DNA of 55,190 nt. It comes from Gammaproteobacteria bacterium. Lineage in GTDB: Bacteria; Pseudomonadota; Gammaproteobacteria; Pseudomonadales; Azotimanducaceae. The stretch lies in assembly GCA_012269545.1 (NCBI GenBank), contig JAAXKB010000008.1, forward strand, positions 112,667 to 167,856. The letters are read 5' to 3'. Position 1 is the first letter of the stretch; every line of letters begins with the position of its first letter. The notes beneath the pieces are model-generated. The model did not search any database and was not told the origin of the DNA. It saw nothing but the letters and a program-made list of their open reading frames with translations. The translations under genes were made by a program, and so were the position numbers. Below are positions 42,703 through 51,443 of this stretch, piece by piece.

Positions 42703-43746
42703 ATGTCAACAACAGCCCAGAATTCATCACTGCCCATTGCCATCACCATGGGCGATCCCGCCGGCGTCGGGCCGGAAATTCTAGCGCGCACGTTGGCGGC
42801 TTCGGCAACAGATCAGCACGGCGTGCTCCAGCAGTCCGGAACTCGGTGGGTTTTGGTTGGGACTCGCTGGGCTTTGGAAAAAGGCGCAGCCTGTGTCGGG
42901 CAGTCCTTACCGGCTTTGAATGCCATTGACGCTCCGGCGGATGCAGAGCCCGGGTGGAATTTGCTCGATCTGGGCATCCCAGAACCTGAAGATTTTAGAT
43001 TTGGTCAGGTGCAGGCGCACTGCGGTGAGCTAGCCGTGCAGGCGGTGGAGTGGGCGGCTACGCGCTGTTTGCGCGACGAGTTAGCGGCCATGGTCACTGC
43101 GCCCATCAACAAGGAAGCCATTCACGCCGCAGGCTACGTGAACGATATTGGCCATCAGGAGATTTTGGCGCGTCTGGCCGGTGTGAGCCAAACCGCTACG
43201 ATGCTGATGACTCCGGGCTTGCGGGTAGTGCACCTGTCCACCCACAAATCCTTGGCCGAAGCCGTGCGCTTTGTCACCGCGGAGCAGGTATTGGGCAAAC
43301 TGCACTTAATCCACCAAACCCTGAGCCAGTGGGGCTTGAGTAACCCGCGCATCGCCGTGGCGGCCCTGAACCCTCACGGTGGGGAAGGCGGGTTGCTGGG
43401 CCGGGAAGAAATCGAGGAACTGATGCCGGCGGTGAATCAGGCTCAGCAAGACGGCATACAGGCCACAGGCCCACTCCCTGCCGATTCGGTCTTTAATCGG
43501 GCCATTGCCGGCGAATTCGATGTAGTACTAGCCCTCTATCACGACCAAGGACACATCGCGATCAAGGTGCACAATTTCCATGAATCCACGACGGCAACGC
43601 TAGGTGTGCCGATGGTGCGCACGTCGGTAGATCACGGTACCGCCTTCGACATTGCGGGTAAGGGCATCGCCGATGCCACCGGCATGCGCGCGGCCATTGC
43701 TGCCGCTCAGGCCATCGTGGCAGCGGATTTGGGCGGTTTGTCCTAG
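42703..43746 (+). CDS. pdxA: 4-hydroxythreonine-4-phosphate dehydrogenase
   Basis: A 347-aa enzyme of pyridoxal 5'-phosphate synthesis, oxidising 4-phosphohydroxy-L-threonine with NAD. AITMGDPAGVGPEILAR is the PdxA N-terminal signature. MVTAPINKEAIHAAGYVNDIGHQEILA carries the phosphate/metal-binding His, and VVLALYHDQGHIAIKVHNF the second (HDQGHI, metal His). DHGTAFDIAGKGIAD is the conserved end. The start ATG 42703 has GGTAAGGCG upstream. The 208-bp upstream region also holds a small hairpin, GCTTGG/CCAAGC, at 42643-42660 without a U-tract. Confidence 0.96.
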   Translation: MSTTAQNSSLPIAITMGDPAGVGPEILARTLAASATDQHGVLQQSGTRWVLVGTRWALEKGAACVGQSLPALNAIDAPADAEPGWNLLDLGIPEPEDFRFGQVQAHCGELAVQAVEWAATRCLRDELAAMVTAPINKEAIHAAGYVNDIGHQEILARLAGVSQTATMLMTPGLRVVHLSTHKSLAEAVRFVTAEQVLGKLHLIHQTLSQWGLSNPRIAVAALNPHGGEGGLLGREEIEELMPAVNQAQQDGIQATGPLPADSVFNRAIAGEFDVVLALYHDQGHIAIKVHNFHESTTATLGVPMVRTSVDHGTAFDIAGKGIADATGMRAAIAAAQAIVAADLGGLS

Positions 43747-43906
43747 CTCGGCTTTACGCGCTACTCCTTTTTGGACTGCGATTTATGTGCCGCCGGATCC
43801 TCTCGACGGCAAAAAAAAATTCCTGCGGGTCAACAGACGATTACATATTCTTTTGCCCCAATGCCTATGGCACACTCGAAGCTCATTCGAATGTTGGGGA
43901 GTCGAC

Positions 43907-44989
43907 ATGAAAGCAGCGGTATTTCGTGAGGTAAATGTGCCGATGGAAATCGAAGAAGTAACGGTTTCCAAGCCCGGTCCGAGAGAGGTTTTGATTCGTA
44001 CGCAGGCTGCGGGCATCTGCCACAGTGATATGCATTTTTTCAACGGCAGCTACCCGGGCAAGTTACCCATGGTATTGGGTCACGAGAGTGCCGGTATCGT
44101 TGAACAGGTCGGCAGCGACGTGCATTACGTTAAGCCCGGCGATCATGTGATCACCTGTTTGTCGGTTTTTTGCGGTCATTGCGAACAGTGCTTGACCGGC
44201 CATCTGTCTCTCTGCCAAGAACCGGAAACGAATCGCACCAAGGATGAGGAACCCCGCCTGAGTCAGGCCGAACAGCCGTTAACGCCGTTTGCCCAACTGG
44301 GCTCGTTTGCAGAAATGATGTTGGTGCATGAACACGCGCTGGTGAAAGTGCGCGAAGACATGCCCATGGACCGTGCCGCCTTGATTGGCTGCGGTGTCAC
44401 CACGGGTATCGGTGCGGTAATTCATACCGCGGCCGTGGAGCCGGGGTCCACTGTGGCAGTGATTGGTTGCGGCGGCATTGGTTTGTCGGCGATCAACGGG
44501 GCGGCGTTGGCCGGCGCTTCGCGCATTATCGCGGTGGATATGGTGGCGTCAAAGTTGGAACTCGCTCGTAAATTCGGGGCAACGGATCTGGTGGACGCCA
44601 GTGACGGAGAGGCCGTCGATAAAGTGAAAGAGCTGACTGGCGGTGGTGTGCATTATTCCTTCGAGGCAATTGGTCTGAAAGCCACAGCCGAAGAAGCGTT
44701 TCGTATGCTGCGCGCCGGTGGCACGGCCACGGTGATCGGCATGATCCCTCCAGGCCAGATGGTTTCCTTGCACGGGGTGGATTTCTTGTCTGAGAAGAAA
44801 ATACAGGGTTCGATGATGGGCTCTAACCGCTTCCGTGTGGACATGCCGCGGTTTGTCGATTTCTACCTGCAAGGCAAACTGCATTTGGACGATATGATTT
44901 CTAATCGAATCGCACTGGCTGACATCAATGAAGGCATGGCAGCGCTGGAAACGGGTGAAATTGCCCGCAGCGTTATCATCTTCGACTAA
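43907..44989 (+). CDS. Zinc-dependent alcohol dehydrogenase (MDR family)
   Basis: A 360-aa protein from ATG 43907, set by GGGGAG and the family opening MKAAVFREVNVPMEIEEV. Catalytic zinc ligands are in AGICHSDMHF (Cys), VLGHESAGIVEQVG (His-Glu) and later Cys in LIGCGVTTGIG. The structural zinc lobe is CLSVFCGHCEQCLTGHLSLC. The NAD site is VAVIGCGGIGLSAINGA. It oxidises alcohols to aldehydes or the reverse. It lies 26 bp before the FAH gene, which itself precedes the CoxL-like gene, so an alcohol/aldehyde oxidation unit is plausible. Confidence 0.94.
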   Translation: MKAAVFREVNVPMEIEEVTVSKPGPREVLIRTQAAGICHSDMHFFNGSYPGKLPMVLGHESAGIVEQVGSDVHYVKPGDHVITCLSVFCGHCEQCLTGHLSLCQEPETNRTKDEEPRLSQAEQPLTPFAQLGSFAEMMLVHEHALVKVREDMPMDRAALIGCGVTTGIGAVIHTAAVEPGSTVAVIGCGGIGLSAINGAALAGASRIIAVDMVASKLELARKFGATDLVDASDGEAVDKVKELTGGGVHYSFEAIGLKATAEEAFRMLRAGGTATVIGMIPPGQMVSLHGVDFLSEKKIQGSMMGSNRFRVDMPRFVDFYLQGKLHLDDMISNRIALADINEGMAALETGEIARSVIIFD

Positions 44990-45015
44990 CAACCGGCAGA
45001 AAAGAGGATTCGACG

Positions 45016-45879
45016 ATGCGTTGGCTTTCATTTTTACGCGGTGGCAATGAGACGTTTGGGTATGTGGTTGCGGATGCTGACGGCAGCGAAGGTGTTGTCG
45101 ATGCCGGTGCGCGCAGTGAATTTGTCTCTCTGCGCGAGGCCATTGAGGCAGATGCGCTGGCGCATTTGCCGGACAGCTGCGGCAACCAAGCCGATGTGTC
45201 TCTGGCGGATATTGATTATCTGCCCACCATAACGGATCCCGCGAAAATCCTCTGTGTGGGCCTGAACTACAGGGCGCACCAAGAAGAAACGGGTCGTGGA
45301 GGCGAGGGCTACCCAACGATCTTCGTGCGTTTTGCCGACGCGCAAATGGGGCATAACGCGCCCATGGTGCGACCGCTGGAATCGACCTCTCTAGATTTTG
45401 AAGGCGAGATTGCCTTGATCATCGGCAAGGCTGGCCGGCGCATTAAGCCTGCTGATGCCATGTCTCATGTCGCAGGGTTTTCCATATATAACGACGGCAG
45501 CGTGCGCGACTACCAGCGTCAAACCAGTCAATTTACGCCGGGCAAAAATTTCGCCAACACGGGTGGTTTCGGCCCTTGGATGATGACCATGGATGAGATC
45601 GGTGATCTGGATGCGATGGAAATCACCACCCGTCTTAATGGCGAGGTGATGCAGAACGCTACCGCGGATTTACTCGTACATGGATTTGCCGAGATTCTGG
45701 AATACTGTTCCACCTTCGTGGAACTCAAGCCCGGTGACGTGCTGGTAACCGGCACACCGGGTGGCGTGGGGGCCGCCCGCAAGCCGCCAGTCTTTATGGA
45801 TGAAGGCGATTTGATCGAAGTGGAAGTCAAACCCATTGGCACGTTGAGCAACCCCGTGGTCGCCGAGGTCGCACCTTAG
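45016..45879 (+). CDS. Fumarylacetoacetate hydrolase (FAH) family protein
   Basis: A 287-aa protein. ADIDYLPTITDPAKILCVGLNYRAHQEE is the start of the FAH fold (catalytic His region). SLDFEGEIALIIGKAGRRI carries the metal E.E pair, and AGFSIYNDGSVRDYQR the metal Asp. KNFANTGGFGPWMMTMDEIGD and TGTPGGVGAARKPPVFMDEGDLIEVEV complete the C-terminal signature. Members hydrolyse C-C bonds or decarboxylate/tautomerise 2-oxo acids. It is cotranscribed with the alcohol dehydrogenase by spacing. Confidence 0.94.
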   Translation: MRWLSFLRGGNETFGYVVADADGSEGVVDAGARSEFVSLREAIEADALAHLPDSCGNQADVSLADIDYLPTITDPAKILCVGLNYRAHQEETGRGGEGYPTIFVRFADAQMGHNAPMVRPLESTSLDFEGEIALIIGKAGRRIKPADAMSHVAGFSIYNDGSVRDYQRQTSQFTPGKNFANTGGFGPWMMTMDEIGDLDAMEITTRLNGEVMQNATADLLVHGFAEILEYCSTFVELKPGDVLVTGTPGGVGAARKPPVFMDEGDLIEVEVKPIGTLSNPVVAEVAP

Positions 45880-45945
45880 TTTGCTCAAAAAAAATAAAAT
45901 GATGCGGCGTGGCCGCGACGTTGCAGCACGGGAGAGTCGTTAGTC

Positions 45946-48243
45946 GTGAAGTTTGGTATTGGCCAGAGCGTGCCGCGCAGTGAAGACCCGCGTTTGATTA
46001 CCGGTGGTGGTCAATACACCGACGACATCAATCGACCGAACCAACTCTACCTTCGTATTCTGCGTTCGCCCTATGCTCATGGGCAGATAACCGAACTTGA
46101 TGTCAGTTCGGCGCGCAACCGGCCCGGGGTTGAGGCCGTCTATACGGCACAGGACTTACACACTCTCGGAGGTCTGCCGTGCCGCGCGGTACTCAAGAAT
46201 GCCCAAGGCGAACCGGCTTTTATCCCGCGCCGACCGATTTTAGCAGAACGAAGCGTGCTCTTTGTGGGCCAAGCCATTGCAGCTGTAGTTGCTCAGACGC
46301 CGGAACAGGCGCTGGATGCCATAGAAGCCATAGAGCTCAGCGTCGTCGATCTGCCTGCCTGCAGTGATCCTGCTAAGGCGCTGGATCCGGACACTCAGCC
46401 CTTGCACGAAGGCCAGTCAGACAATCTGTGCGTGCATTTTGAGCAAGGCTCCGCTGCGGATGTGGATGAGTCTCTGACATCAGCCGAGCATGTGGTAAGC
46501 GTTAAGTTAGTCAATAATCGGGTCGTGCCCAGTCCGCTGGAGCCGCGCGCCACGCTGGTAGAACCGACGGAAGACGGGTTTACCCTCTACAACCCAAGCC
46601 AAGGTGCCTTGGGTCAGCGTGCTGTTTTGGCACATGTGTTTTCCATGCCATCCGCCCAGATCCGGGTGGTTTCGCCAGATACCGGTGGCGGCTTCGGCGT
46701 GCGCGGCGAGGTGCATTCGGAAGTCTGTGTGGCGGCCTTTGCTGCCATGGCCCTAGGCCGCCCGATTAAGTACACCGGCGACCGCTCGGAAATGTTTCTC
46801 AGCGATAATCACGGGCGCGACAATCTTACCCAAGTGACGGGCAGCTTTGACGCTCAGGGCAATATTTTGGCTGTTCGAGTAGAAACCACGGCGAACCTAG
46901 GCGCCTATTGCTCGAACGCTGGGCCCTTTGTGCCGACGATGGCCGGCGGCCGTATCGTGGGTTCGGTATATCGCATACCCAATTTGCATCAGTCTGTGCG
47001 CTGCGTGTTTACCAACACCATGCCAGTGGGCGCCTATCGCGGAGCTGGTCGGCCCGAAGCCTGTTATGTCATGGAGCGCCTGTTTGATGCGGCGGCTCAG
47101 CAGATGAATAAAGATGCCATAGAACTGCGTAAACGCAATTTTATCGCGCCGTCTGATATGCCTTATCAGTTGCCCTCCGGCGTCACCGTGAGCAGTGGAG
47201 AATTTAGCGCCACACTGGATATGGCGCTGCAGCGCAGCGACTGGGACGGTTTTGCCAAGCGCGCAGAAGTCAGCGCGTCCAAGGGCTTGCTGCGGGGCCG
47301 CGGTGTTGGGTTTTACGTGGAATCCAGTGGCGGAGGCCCGGAAGAGGAAGCCGCCATTAGCGTTGGCGAAGATGGTCGTATTGATGTGGTGGTCGGCACG
47401 TTTTCCCACGGGCAAGGACATCGAACGACCTACGCGCAAATTCTCAGCGACACGTTGGGTGTCGAATTTGAAGACATCAACATCATTCAAGGCGATACCG
47501 ACGTTGTCGCCTTTGGTGGCGGTACCGGCGGGTCACGCTCATCGCAAATGGGTGGTGTCGCAGTGAAACGTGCTGGTCTCGCCCTGGTGGATGAAGCCAA
47601 AACCATCGCTGCGGAGTTGATTCAGACGGCTGTCGAGCAAGTGGACTACGCTGATGGTTTGTTCACAGCTCGGGATACTGATGCGCAGGTTTCCCTGCAG
47701 CAGGTGGCGCAGGCCTCCCAGCAGCCCCAATTTGGCGGTCGCAGGCTGGCGAAAACCCTGCGCTACAATCGTGGTGGGGGCTTTACCTTCCCGAATGGCG
47801 CGCACATCGCCGAAGTGGAAATTGACCCGGACACTGGCGTGGTGGAAGTGGCTCGCTACACAGCGGTCGACGATTGCGGTCGTGTGATCAATCCGCTGTT
47901 AGCCGCCGGACAGGTTCACGGCGGTGTCGCCATGGGTATTGGACAGGCCCTGCTGGAGAATGCGATCTACGATGATGAGGGCCAGCTACTGAGCGGCAGT
48001 CTGATGGACTACGCCATGCCCCGGGCGACCCATATCTGCGATATGGACGTGAGTTTTCACGAAGTGTTGGATCCGAACAACGAACTTGGGGTCAAGGGCA
48101 TCGGTGAGGGCGGTGCCTGTGCCGCGCCATCGGCGGTGGTGATTGCGGCGATCGATGCGCTCAAACACTTGGGTGTTACGGCACTGGATATGCCGATGAC
48201 GCCTGAACGTATTTGGCGGGTGATGAACAGCGCCAAGGGCTAA
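45946..48243 (+). CDS. Molybdenum hydroxylase large subunit, xanthine dehydrogenase/CoxL family (form II-like)
   Basis: A 765-aa protein from GTG 45946 (GGGAGAG upstream). IGQSVPRSEDPRLITGGGQYTDDI is the standard start. DTGGGFGVRGEVHSEV is the Moco loop. MPVGAYRGAGRPEACYVMERL is the AYRGAGR form of the active-site loop, unlike AYRCSFR of true CO dehydrogenase. VKGIGEGGACAAPS carries the catalytic Glu. The enzyme hydroxylates an aldehyde or heterocycle using MCD/Moco. No medium (FAD) or small (2Fe-2S) subunit genes lie beside it, though they are required. The last 145 bp and the following 97 bp are repeated at 51189-51430. Confidence 0.92.
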   Translation: MKFGIGQSVPRSEDPRLITGGGQYTDDINRPNQLYLRILRSPYAHGQITELDVSSARNRPGVEAVYTAQDLHTLGGLPCRAVLKNAQGEPAFIPRRPILAERSVLFVGQAIAAVVAQTPEQALDAIEAIELSVVDLPACSDPAKALDPDTQPLHEGQSDNLCVHFEQGSAADVDESLTSAEHVVSVKLVNNRVVPSPLEPRATLVEPTEDGFTLYNPSQGALGQRAVLAHVFSMPSAQIRVVSPDTGGGFGVRGEVHSEVCVAAFAAMALGRPIKYTGDRSEMFLSDNHGRDNLTQVTGSFDAQGNILAVRVETTANLGAYCSNAGPFVPTMAGGRIVGSVYRIPNLHQSVRCVFTNTMPVGAYRGAGRPEACYVMERLFDAAAQQMNKDAIELRKRNFIAPSDMPYQLPSGVTVSSGEFSATLDMALQRSDWDGFAKRAEVSASKGLLRGRGVGFYVESSGGGPEEEAAISVGEDGRIDVVVGTFSHGQGHRTTYAQILSDTLGVEFEDINIIQGDTDVVAFGGGTGGSRSSQMGGVAVKRAGLALVDEAKTIAAELIQTAVEQVDYADGLFTARDTDAQVSLQQVAQASQQPQFGGRRLAKTLRYNRGGGFTFPNGAHIAEVEIDPDTGVVEVARYTAVDDCGRVINPLLAAGQVHGGVAMGIGQALLENAIYDDEGQLLSGSLMDYAMPRATHICDMDVSFHEVLDPNNELGVKGIGEGGACAAPSAVVIAAIDALKHLGVTALDMPMTPERIWRVMNSAKG

Positions 48244-48340
48244 TAGCGATCGAATCTTTGCCCGTGCTCACATGCGCTCAAGGGTAAGGCGAATTGTCAT
48301 AGCGGCAGTTCTGCCGTCACGGTATCTTTGCACGCTCGAC
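48099..48340 (+). repeat. Direct repeat copy A: 3' end of the CoxL-like gene and its downstream flank
   Basis: It matches copy B at 51189-51430 over 242 bp without gaps, with about 22 mismatches (roughly 91% identity). It covers the last ~48 codons plus the tandem TAA-TAG end and 97 bp of non-coding DNA. The remaining bases to the SDR gene (48341-48506) show nothing recognisable. Confidence 0.93.
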
Positions 48341-48506
48341 AAATTGATCGATCGTAATATCGATTGGTTTGGCAGGTGTAGAGGGCACGCTTGAACCATC
48401 CCAGGATTGATCGATAACAAACGACTTAGGTCTGGGTCTGACGGCAAACGTCAAAAGCCTCGACAGGATCAACGAGAGCTGGCGACATGGTCGAAGCAGC
48501 CAGATC

Positions 48507-49265
48507 CTAAAAGACGGTATAACCCCCATCCACAACCACTTCCTGTCCGGTATGGAAGGACAGCGAGGTATCCGCCAAAAAAGCACCTACTTCCCGAAAC
48601 TCGCTGGGATCGGCCCAACGCCGTACCGGGGTGCGTTTGGTGGTTACCGTGCGAAAGGTATCGTTTTCATAGCCGCCAGCGGCTAGGTCGGTTTTGGTCC
48701 AGCCGGGTAAAAGAGAGTTCACGCGAATATTGTGGCGGGCAAGACCCACGGCAAGGGCGCGGACCAAGCCATTCAAGCCTGTTTTCGCGGTGCCGTATGC
48801 CTCGTTACCTGCGGCACCGTGAATGGCCGATGTTGACGAGACCGCGACTAAGCTACCGCCTTCACCTTGCTCGATCAGTACCCTGGCCGCTTCTCGCAGC
48901 GTGAGAAAAACGCCGTCTAGATTAACTGCCATGACGGATCGCCAGTCCGCCAGAGACATATCAACGAAGGACTTGCCGGTGCCGCCACGGCCGGCGTTGG
49001 CGAACAGTCCGTCCAAGCGACCAAAATCGTCCGTGGTTTGGTTCATGCTCTGAACAATCTGTGCTTCGTCGCCTACATCGCAAACGTAGGCGCGGTGGTT
49101 GCCGCCCAAGGCGTTGAGAGTCTCCAGAGCCTCAGCATTCTTGGTCTCGTTTCGGCCCCAAACCGCCACCGAGCCGCCGGCGGCCGCAATTCCTTCTGCC
49201 ATGCCAAGGCCAATACCACCGTTGCCGCCGGTAATGATAAAAACTTTGTTGGTTAGATCTGTCAT
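48507..49265 (-). CDS. Short-chain dehydrogenase/reductase (SDR)
   Basis: A 252-aa classical SDR from ATG 49265 behind AGGAAGAGCT. TGGNGGIG at 12-19 is the cofactor motif, NAG ~90-92, catalytic S143/S144 in AVSST, Y157 and K161 (YGTAK). NSLLPGWTKT and VVVDGGYTVF are standard C-terminal parts. An NAD(P) oxidoreductase of unknown substrate, lying within the segment bounded by the 242-bp repeats and transcribed opposite to its neighbours. The 272-bp gap to the next gene (49266-49537) holds a short CCTTT/AAAGG hairpin and nothing else that I can name. Confidence 0.92.
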   Translation of the reverse strand: MTDLTNKVFIITGGNGGIGLGMAEGIAAAGGSVAVWGRNETKNAEALETLNALGGNHRAYVCDVGDEAQIVQSMNQTTDDFGRLDGLFANAGRGGTGKSFVDMSLADWRSVMAVNLDGVFLTLREAARVLIEQGEGGSLVAVSSTSAIHGAAGNEAYGTAKTGLNGLVRALAVGLARHNIRVNSLLPGWTKTDLAAGGYENDTFRTVTTKRTPVRRWADPSEFREVGAFLADTSLSFHTGQEVVVDGGYTVF

Positions 49266-49537
49266 AGCTCTTCCTAAAAACTGAACGCGTTGTAGCTCCC
49301 AATTACGACCTACCACAGGGGTCCGCCGGCCTTTGAAAGGCGGTCGGTCGGGGTTAAGCAGTGTAATCGTCATCGGCACCATGGGTCACGCACAGTTGCT
49401 AGCGCCTAATCGCGGCGTAACACTCTGGCTTGAACCTATTTGACGTTCGGCTAGGGTGATAGGGTGTGTAGAAGGCCTTGGCGGTACATTTGCGAAGCAA
49501 CAGCCGCAAGTAAAAACGGCGGATTGAGGAGGGTCGT

Positions 49538-50665
49538 GTGTCAAATTTGCTAGAACGAGCTGAGGCTCTGGTGCCTTTGTTTCGTGACAATGCTCGAGCT
49601 GCGGAGTCTGCTCGCCGGCCGTCAGAACACGTGATTCAGGCGATTAAGGAAAGCGGATTGTTTGCCTTGATGGTGCCAAAGGCTTACGGCGGCCACGAGG
49701 CAGACTTGGATACCTTTTTCGATGTTGTGCTGACCCTGTCTCGGGCTGATGCTTCCATGGGCTGGCTTACAGGGTTTCTTATTGAACACAATTTGTGGAT
49801 GCTGAATTACTCTGATCAGGTCTGCAGCACTGTCTTTGGTGATGATAACTATGCGCTTGCTCCTGCCACCCTAAATGTGGGCGCTGGAACTGCCCAAGCT
49901 GTTAACGGTGGTTACCGGCTAAGCGGACAGTGGCAATGGGGCACCGGCATTTTACACAGCCGATGGGTGTTAGCCGGCGGTATCGCCATGGTTGAGCAGA
50001 CGCCAACGCCTACGTTCTTTCTCTTGCCCATCGAAGAAGTCGAGCTAGTCGACACGTGGTTTATGAGCGGCATGTGCGCCACCGGCTCGTGGGATTTCAA
50101 AGTGGACGACGTCTTCATACCCCAAGATCGTGCCTTGCCCTTTCAGAGCATTCTGGATGCCACCAGCGGCATATCCGAGCGCTTTGGCGGGCCGCTTTAT
50201 CGCACGCCTTTGATGCCGGTTCTTGGTTTTGCTGCTGGGCTGCCCATTTTGGGGGCGGCCCAGTCGGCGCTCTCGAACTTTGCCGAGCAAATGCGGGTCA
50301 AGCTGGAGAGCAAGACCTTGCGCTCGGGCATGCCGCAACCGGACGTCAGTAAGATTCTCGGTGAGGTTTCGCTGAAAGTTGAGACCGCAGAGCTGCTGAT
50401 GCGAAGCGTGCTGCAAGACGTGATGAGTAAGCGCAGTGAGGCAAACTCAGAAGAGCGGACTCATTGGCTGTCTCAAATCGCTTACGCCGTGCACACCTGT
50501 AAGGAGGCCTCTATCCAAATCGCCGATGTGACCGGAGCTAGTGGCGGCCACTTGGATAATCCGGTGCAGCGGGCGGTAAGGGATATTGCCGTAGCCTCGA
50601 ATCACGTGGTGTTTTCAAAAGACAGCCAATACACCGCGGTGGGCCGCAACTTGCTTGGTCAATGA
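49538..50665 (+). CDS. Acyl-CoA dehydrogenase-fold flavin monooxygenase-like protein (group D, HsaA type)
   Basis: A 375-aa protein starting with GTG 49538 after GGAGGG. The N-terminal helices are ARPSEHVI-like RRPSEHVIQAIKESGLFALMVPKAYGGHEADL, followed by ADASMGWLTGF. The barrel part is YRLSGQWQWGTGILHSRWVLAGG, with DVFIPQDRALPF. There is no MSEP.aGSD substrate loop and no YEGT Glu; the pattern instead fits HsaA/HpaB-C-type two-component monooxygenases that use reduced flavin to hydroxylate aromatic rings. It needs a separate flavin reductase, which is not visible here. Confidence 0.82.
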   Translation: MSNLLERAEALVPLFRDNARAAESARRPSEHVIQAIKESGLFALMVPKAYGGHEADLDTFFDVVLTLSRADASMGWLTGFLIEHNLWMLNYSDQVCSTVFGDDNYALAPATLNVGAGTAQAVNGGYRLSGQWQWGTGILHSRWVLAGGIAMVEQTPTPTFFLLPIEEVELVDTWFMSGMCATGSWDFKVDDVFIPQDRALPFQSILDATSGISERFGGPLYRTPLMPVLGFAAGLPILGAAQSALSNFAEQMRVKLESKTLRSGMPQPDVSKILGEVSLKVETAELLMRSVLQDVMSKRSEANSEERTHWLSQIAYAVHTCKEASIQIADVTGASGGHLDNPVQRAVRDIAVASNHVVFSKDSQYTAVGRNLLGQ

Positions 50666-50751
50666 GAGCTTGGATCTCGGACCGGCGTTTTCGCTTGCAT
50701 GAAGTAGGACGGTAAAGCTGAGGGTCGCGTTACGTTTTCAAATTACGGCAC

Positions 50752-50997
50752 TCATTCCCGAGAGAAAAAGAACCCTACCGACGTTAGAAATAAAGCAGTG
50801 AACATTGGTATAAAAATCGCGTTCGGCTCAAGAACGACTAAAGGTATGAGCACTACAAACACGAACAGCAATACAAACGCGCAGCAGAAGATTAGTACGC
50901 GTTTACCTAAAGAGAGTTTGCGATAGGACTCTGCAATAAGCCTTCGCCTGCTGTCCATAAACCGAATTAAACCAAGCATGAAAAACCAATGTTTCAC
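50752..50997 (-). CDS. Small membrane protein, unknown
   Basis: An 81-aa protein, GTG start at 50997 (AGG ~8 nt upstream) or ATG at 50979. After a basic N-terminal region (DSRRRLIAESYRKLSLGKR) come two hydrophobic segments: VLIFCCAFVLLFVFVVLIPLVV and IFIPMFTALFLTSVGFFF. This suggests a two-helix inner-membrane hairpin. I do not recognise the family. It lies inside the repeat-bounded segment and its 5' end overlaps the transposase-like remnant on the other strand. Confidence 0.5.
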   Translation of the reverse strand: MKHWFFMLGLIRFMDSRRRLIAESYRKLSLGKRVLIFCCAFVLLFVFVVLIPLVVLEPNAIFIPMFTALFLTSVGFFFSRE

Positions 50998-51168
50998 GGA
51001 CCTAACCCGCTAGAAGATGTGTGGTGGGCCGGTCAGAATCTCTGCACCATAGAGAATTTTGATGTTGTTCGGAAGATCTTGAGGCACTTGGGAGTGGATC
51101 GGCCTGTTGACCCACGAAACCGCTCGCCGTCAGCGGACCTGAGCGATCAACTAGCGACGCTGTTGTGA
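50989..51168 (+). pseudogene. Remnant of an IS91-type transposase C-terminus
   Basis: A 59-residue open frame. TIENFDVVRKILRHLGVDRPVDP resembles the VI.KIL.HLGL..PP ending of IS91/Y2-type transposases, but the whole catalytic part is missing. Upstream sequence is unrelated. It lies 20 bp before copy B of the 242-bp repeat. Resemblance is by eye and short, so this is tentative. Confidence 0.4.
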
Positions 51169-51188
51169 ATTCCAGTACATTGACGATT

Positions 51189-51430
51189 CATCGGTGACGA
51201 TGGTGCCCGTGTCGCGCCATCGGCGGTGGTGATTGCGGCGATCGATGCGCTCAAGCACTTGGGTGTTGCGGCGCTGGATATGCCGATGACGTCTGAGCGT
51301 ATTTGGCGAGAAATGAACAGCGCCAAGGGCTAATAGCGACCGGATCTTTGCCCGTGCTCACATGCGCTTAAGGTTAAAACGAATTGTCATAGCGGCGCTT
51401 CTGCCGTCACGGTATCTTTGCAGGCTCGAC
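51189..51430 (+). pseudogene. Truncated duplicate of the CoxL-like gene 3' end plus flank (repeat copy B)
   Basis: The duplicated last ~46 codons stay in frame (GDDGARVAPS, then AVVIAAIDALKHLGV, ending MNSAKG and TAA-TAG), but no start or upstream part exists. It is followed after 13 bp by the ThDP enzyme start, with AAGGAG between. This implies an ancestral order of CoxL-like gene then ThDP enzyme. The 20-bp stretch before the repeat (51169-51188) and the rest of the 446-bp gap hold nothing else besides the transposase-like remnant. Confidence 0.88.
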
Positions 51431-51443
51431 GAAGGAGACTCGG

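Noticed and set aside
48306-48317. GGCAG/CTGCC hairpin after the CoxL-like gene as terminator
   Set aside because: It is only 5 bp, has no U-tract, and is broken in repeat copy B.
48317-48586. Minus-strand 89-aa frame ending FVERAKIP
   Set aside because: It crosses the end of repeat copy A and the SDR 3' end, has no start signal, and copy B does not preserve it.
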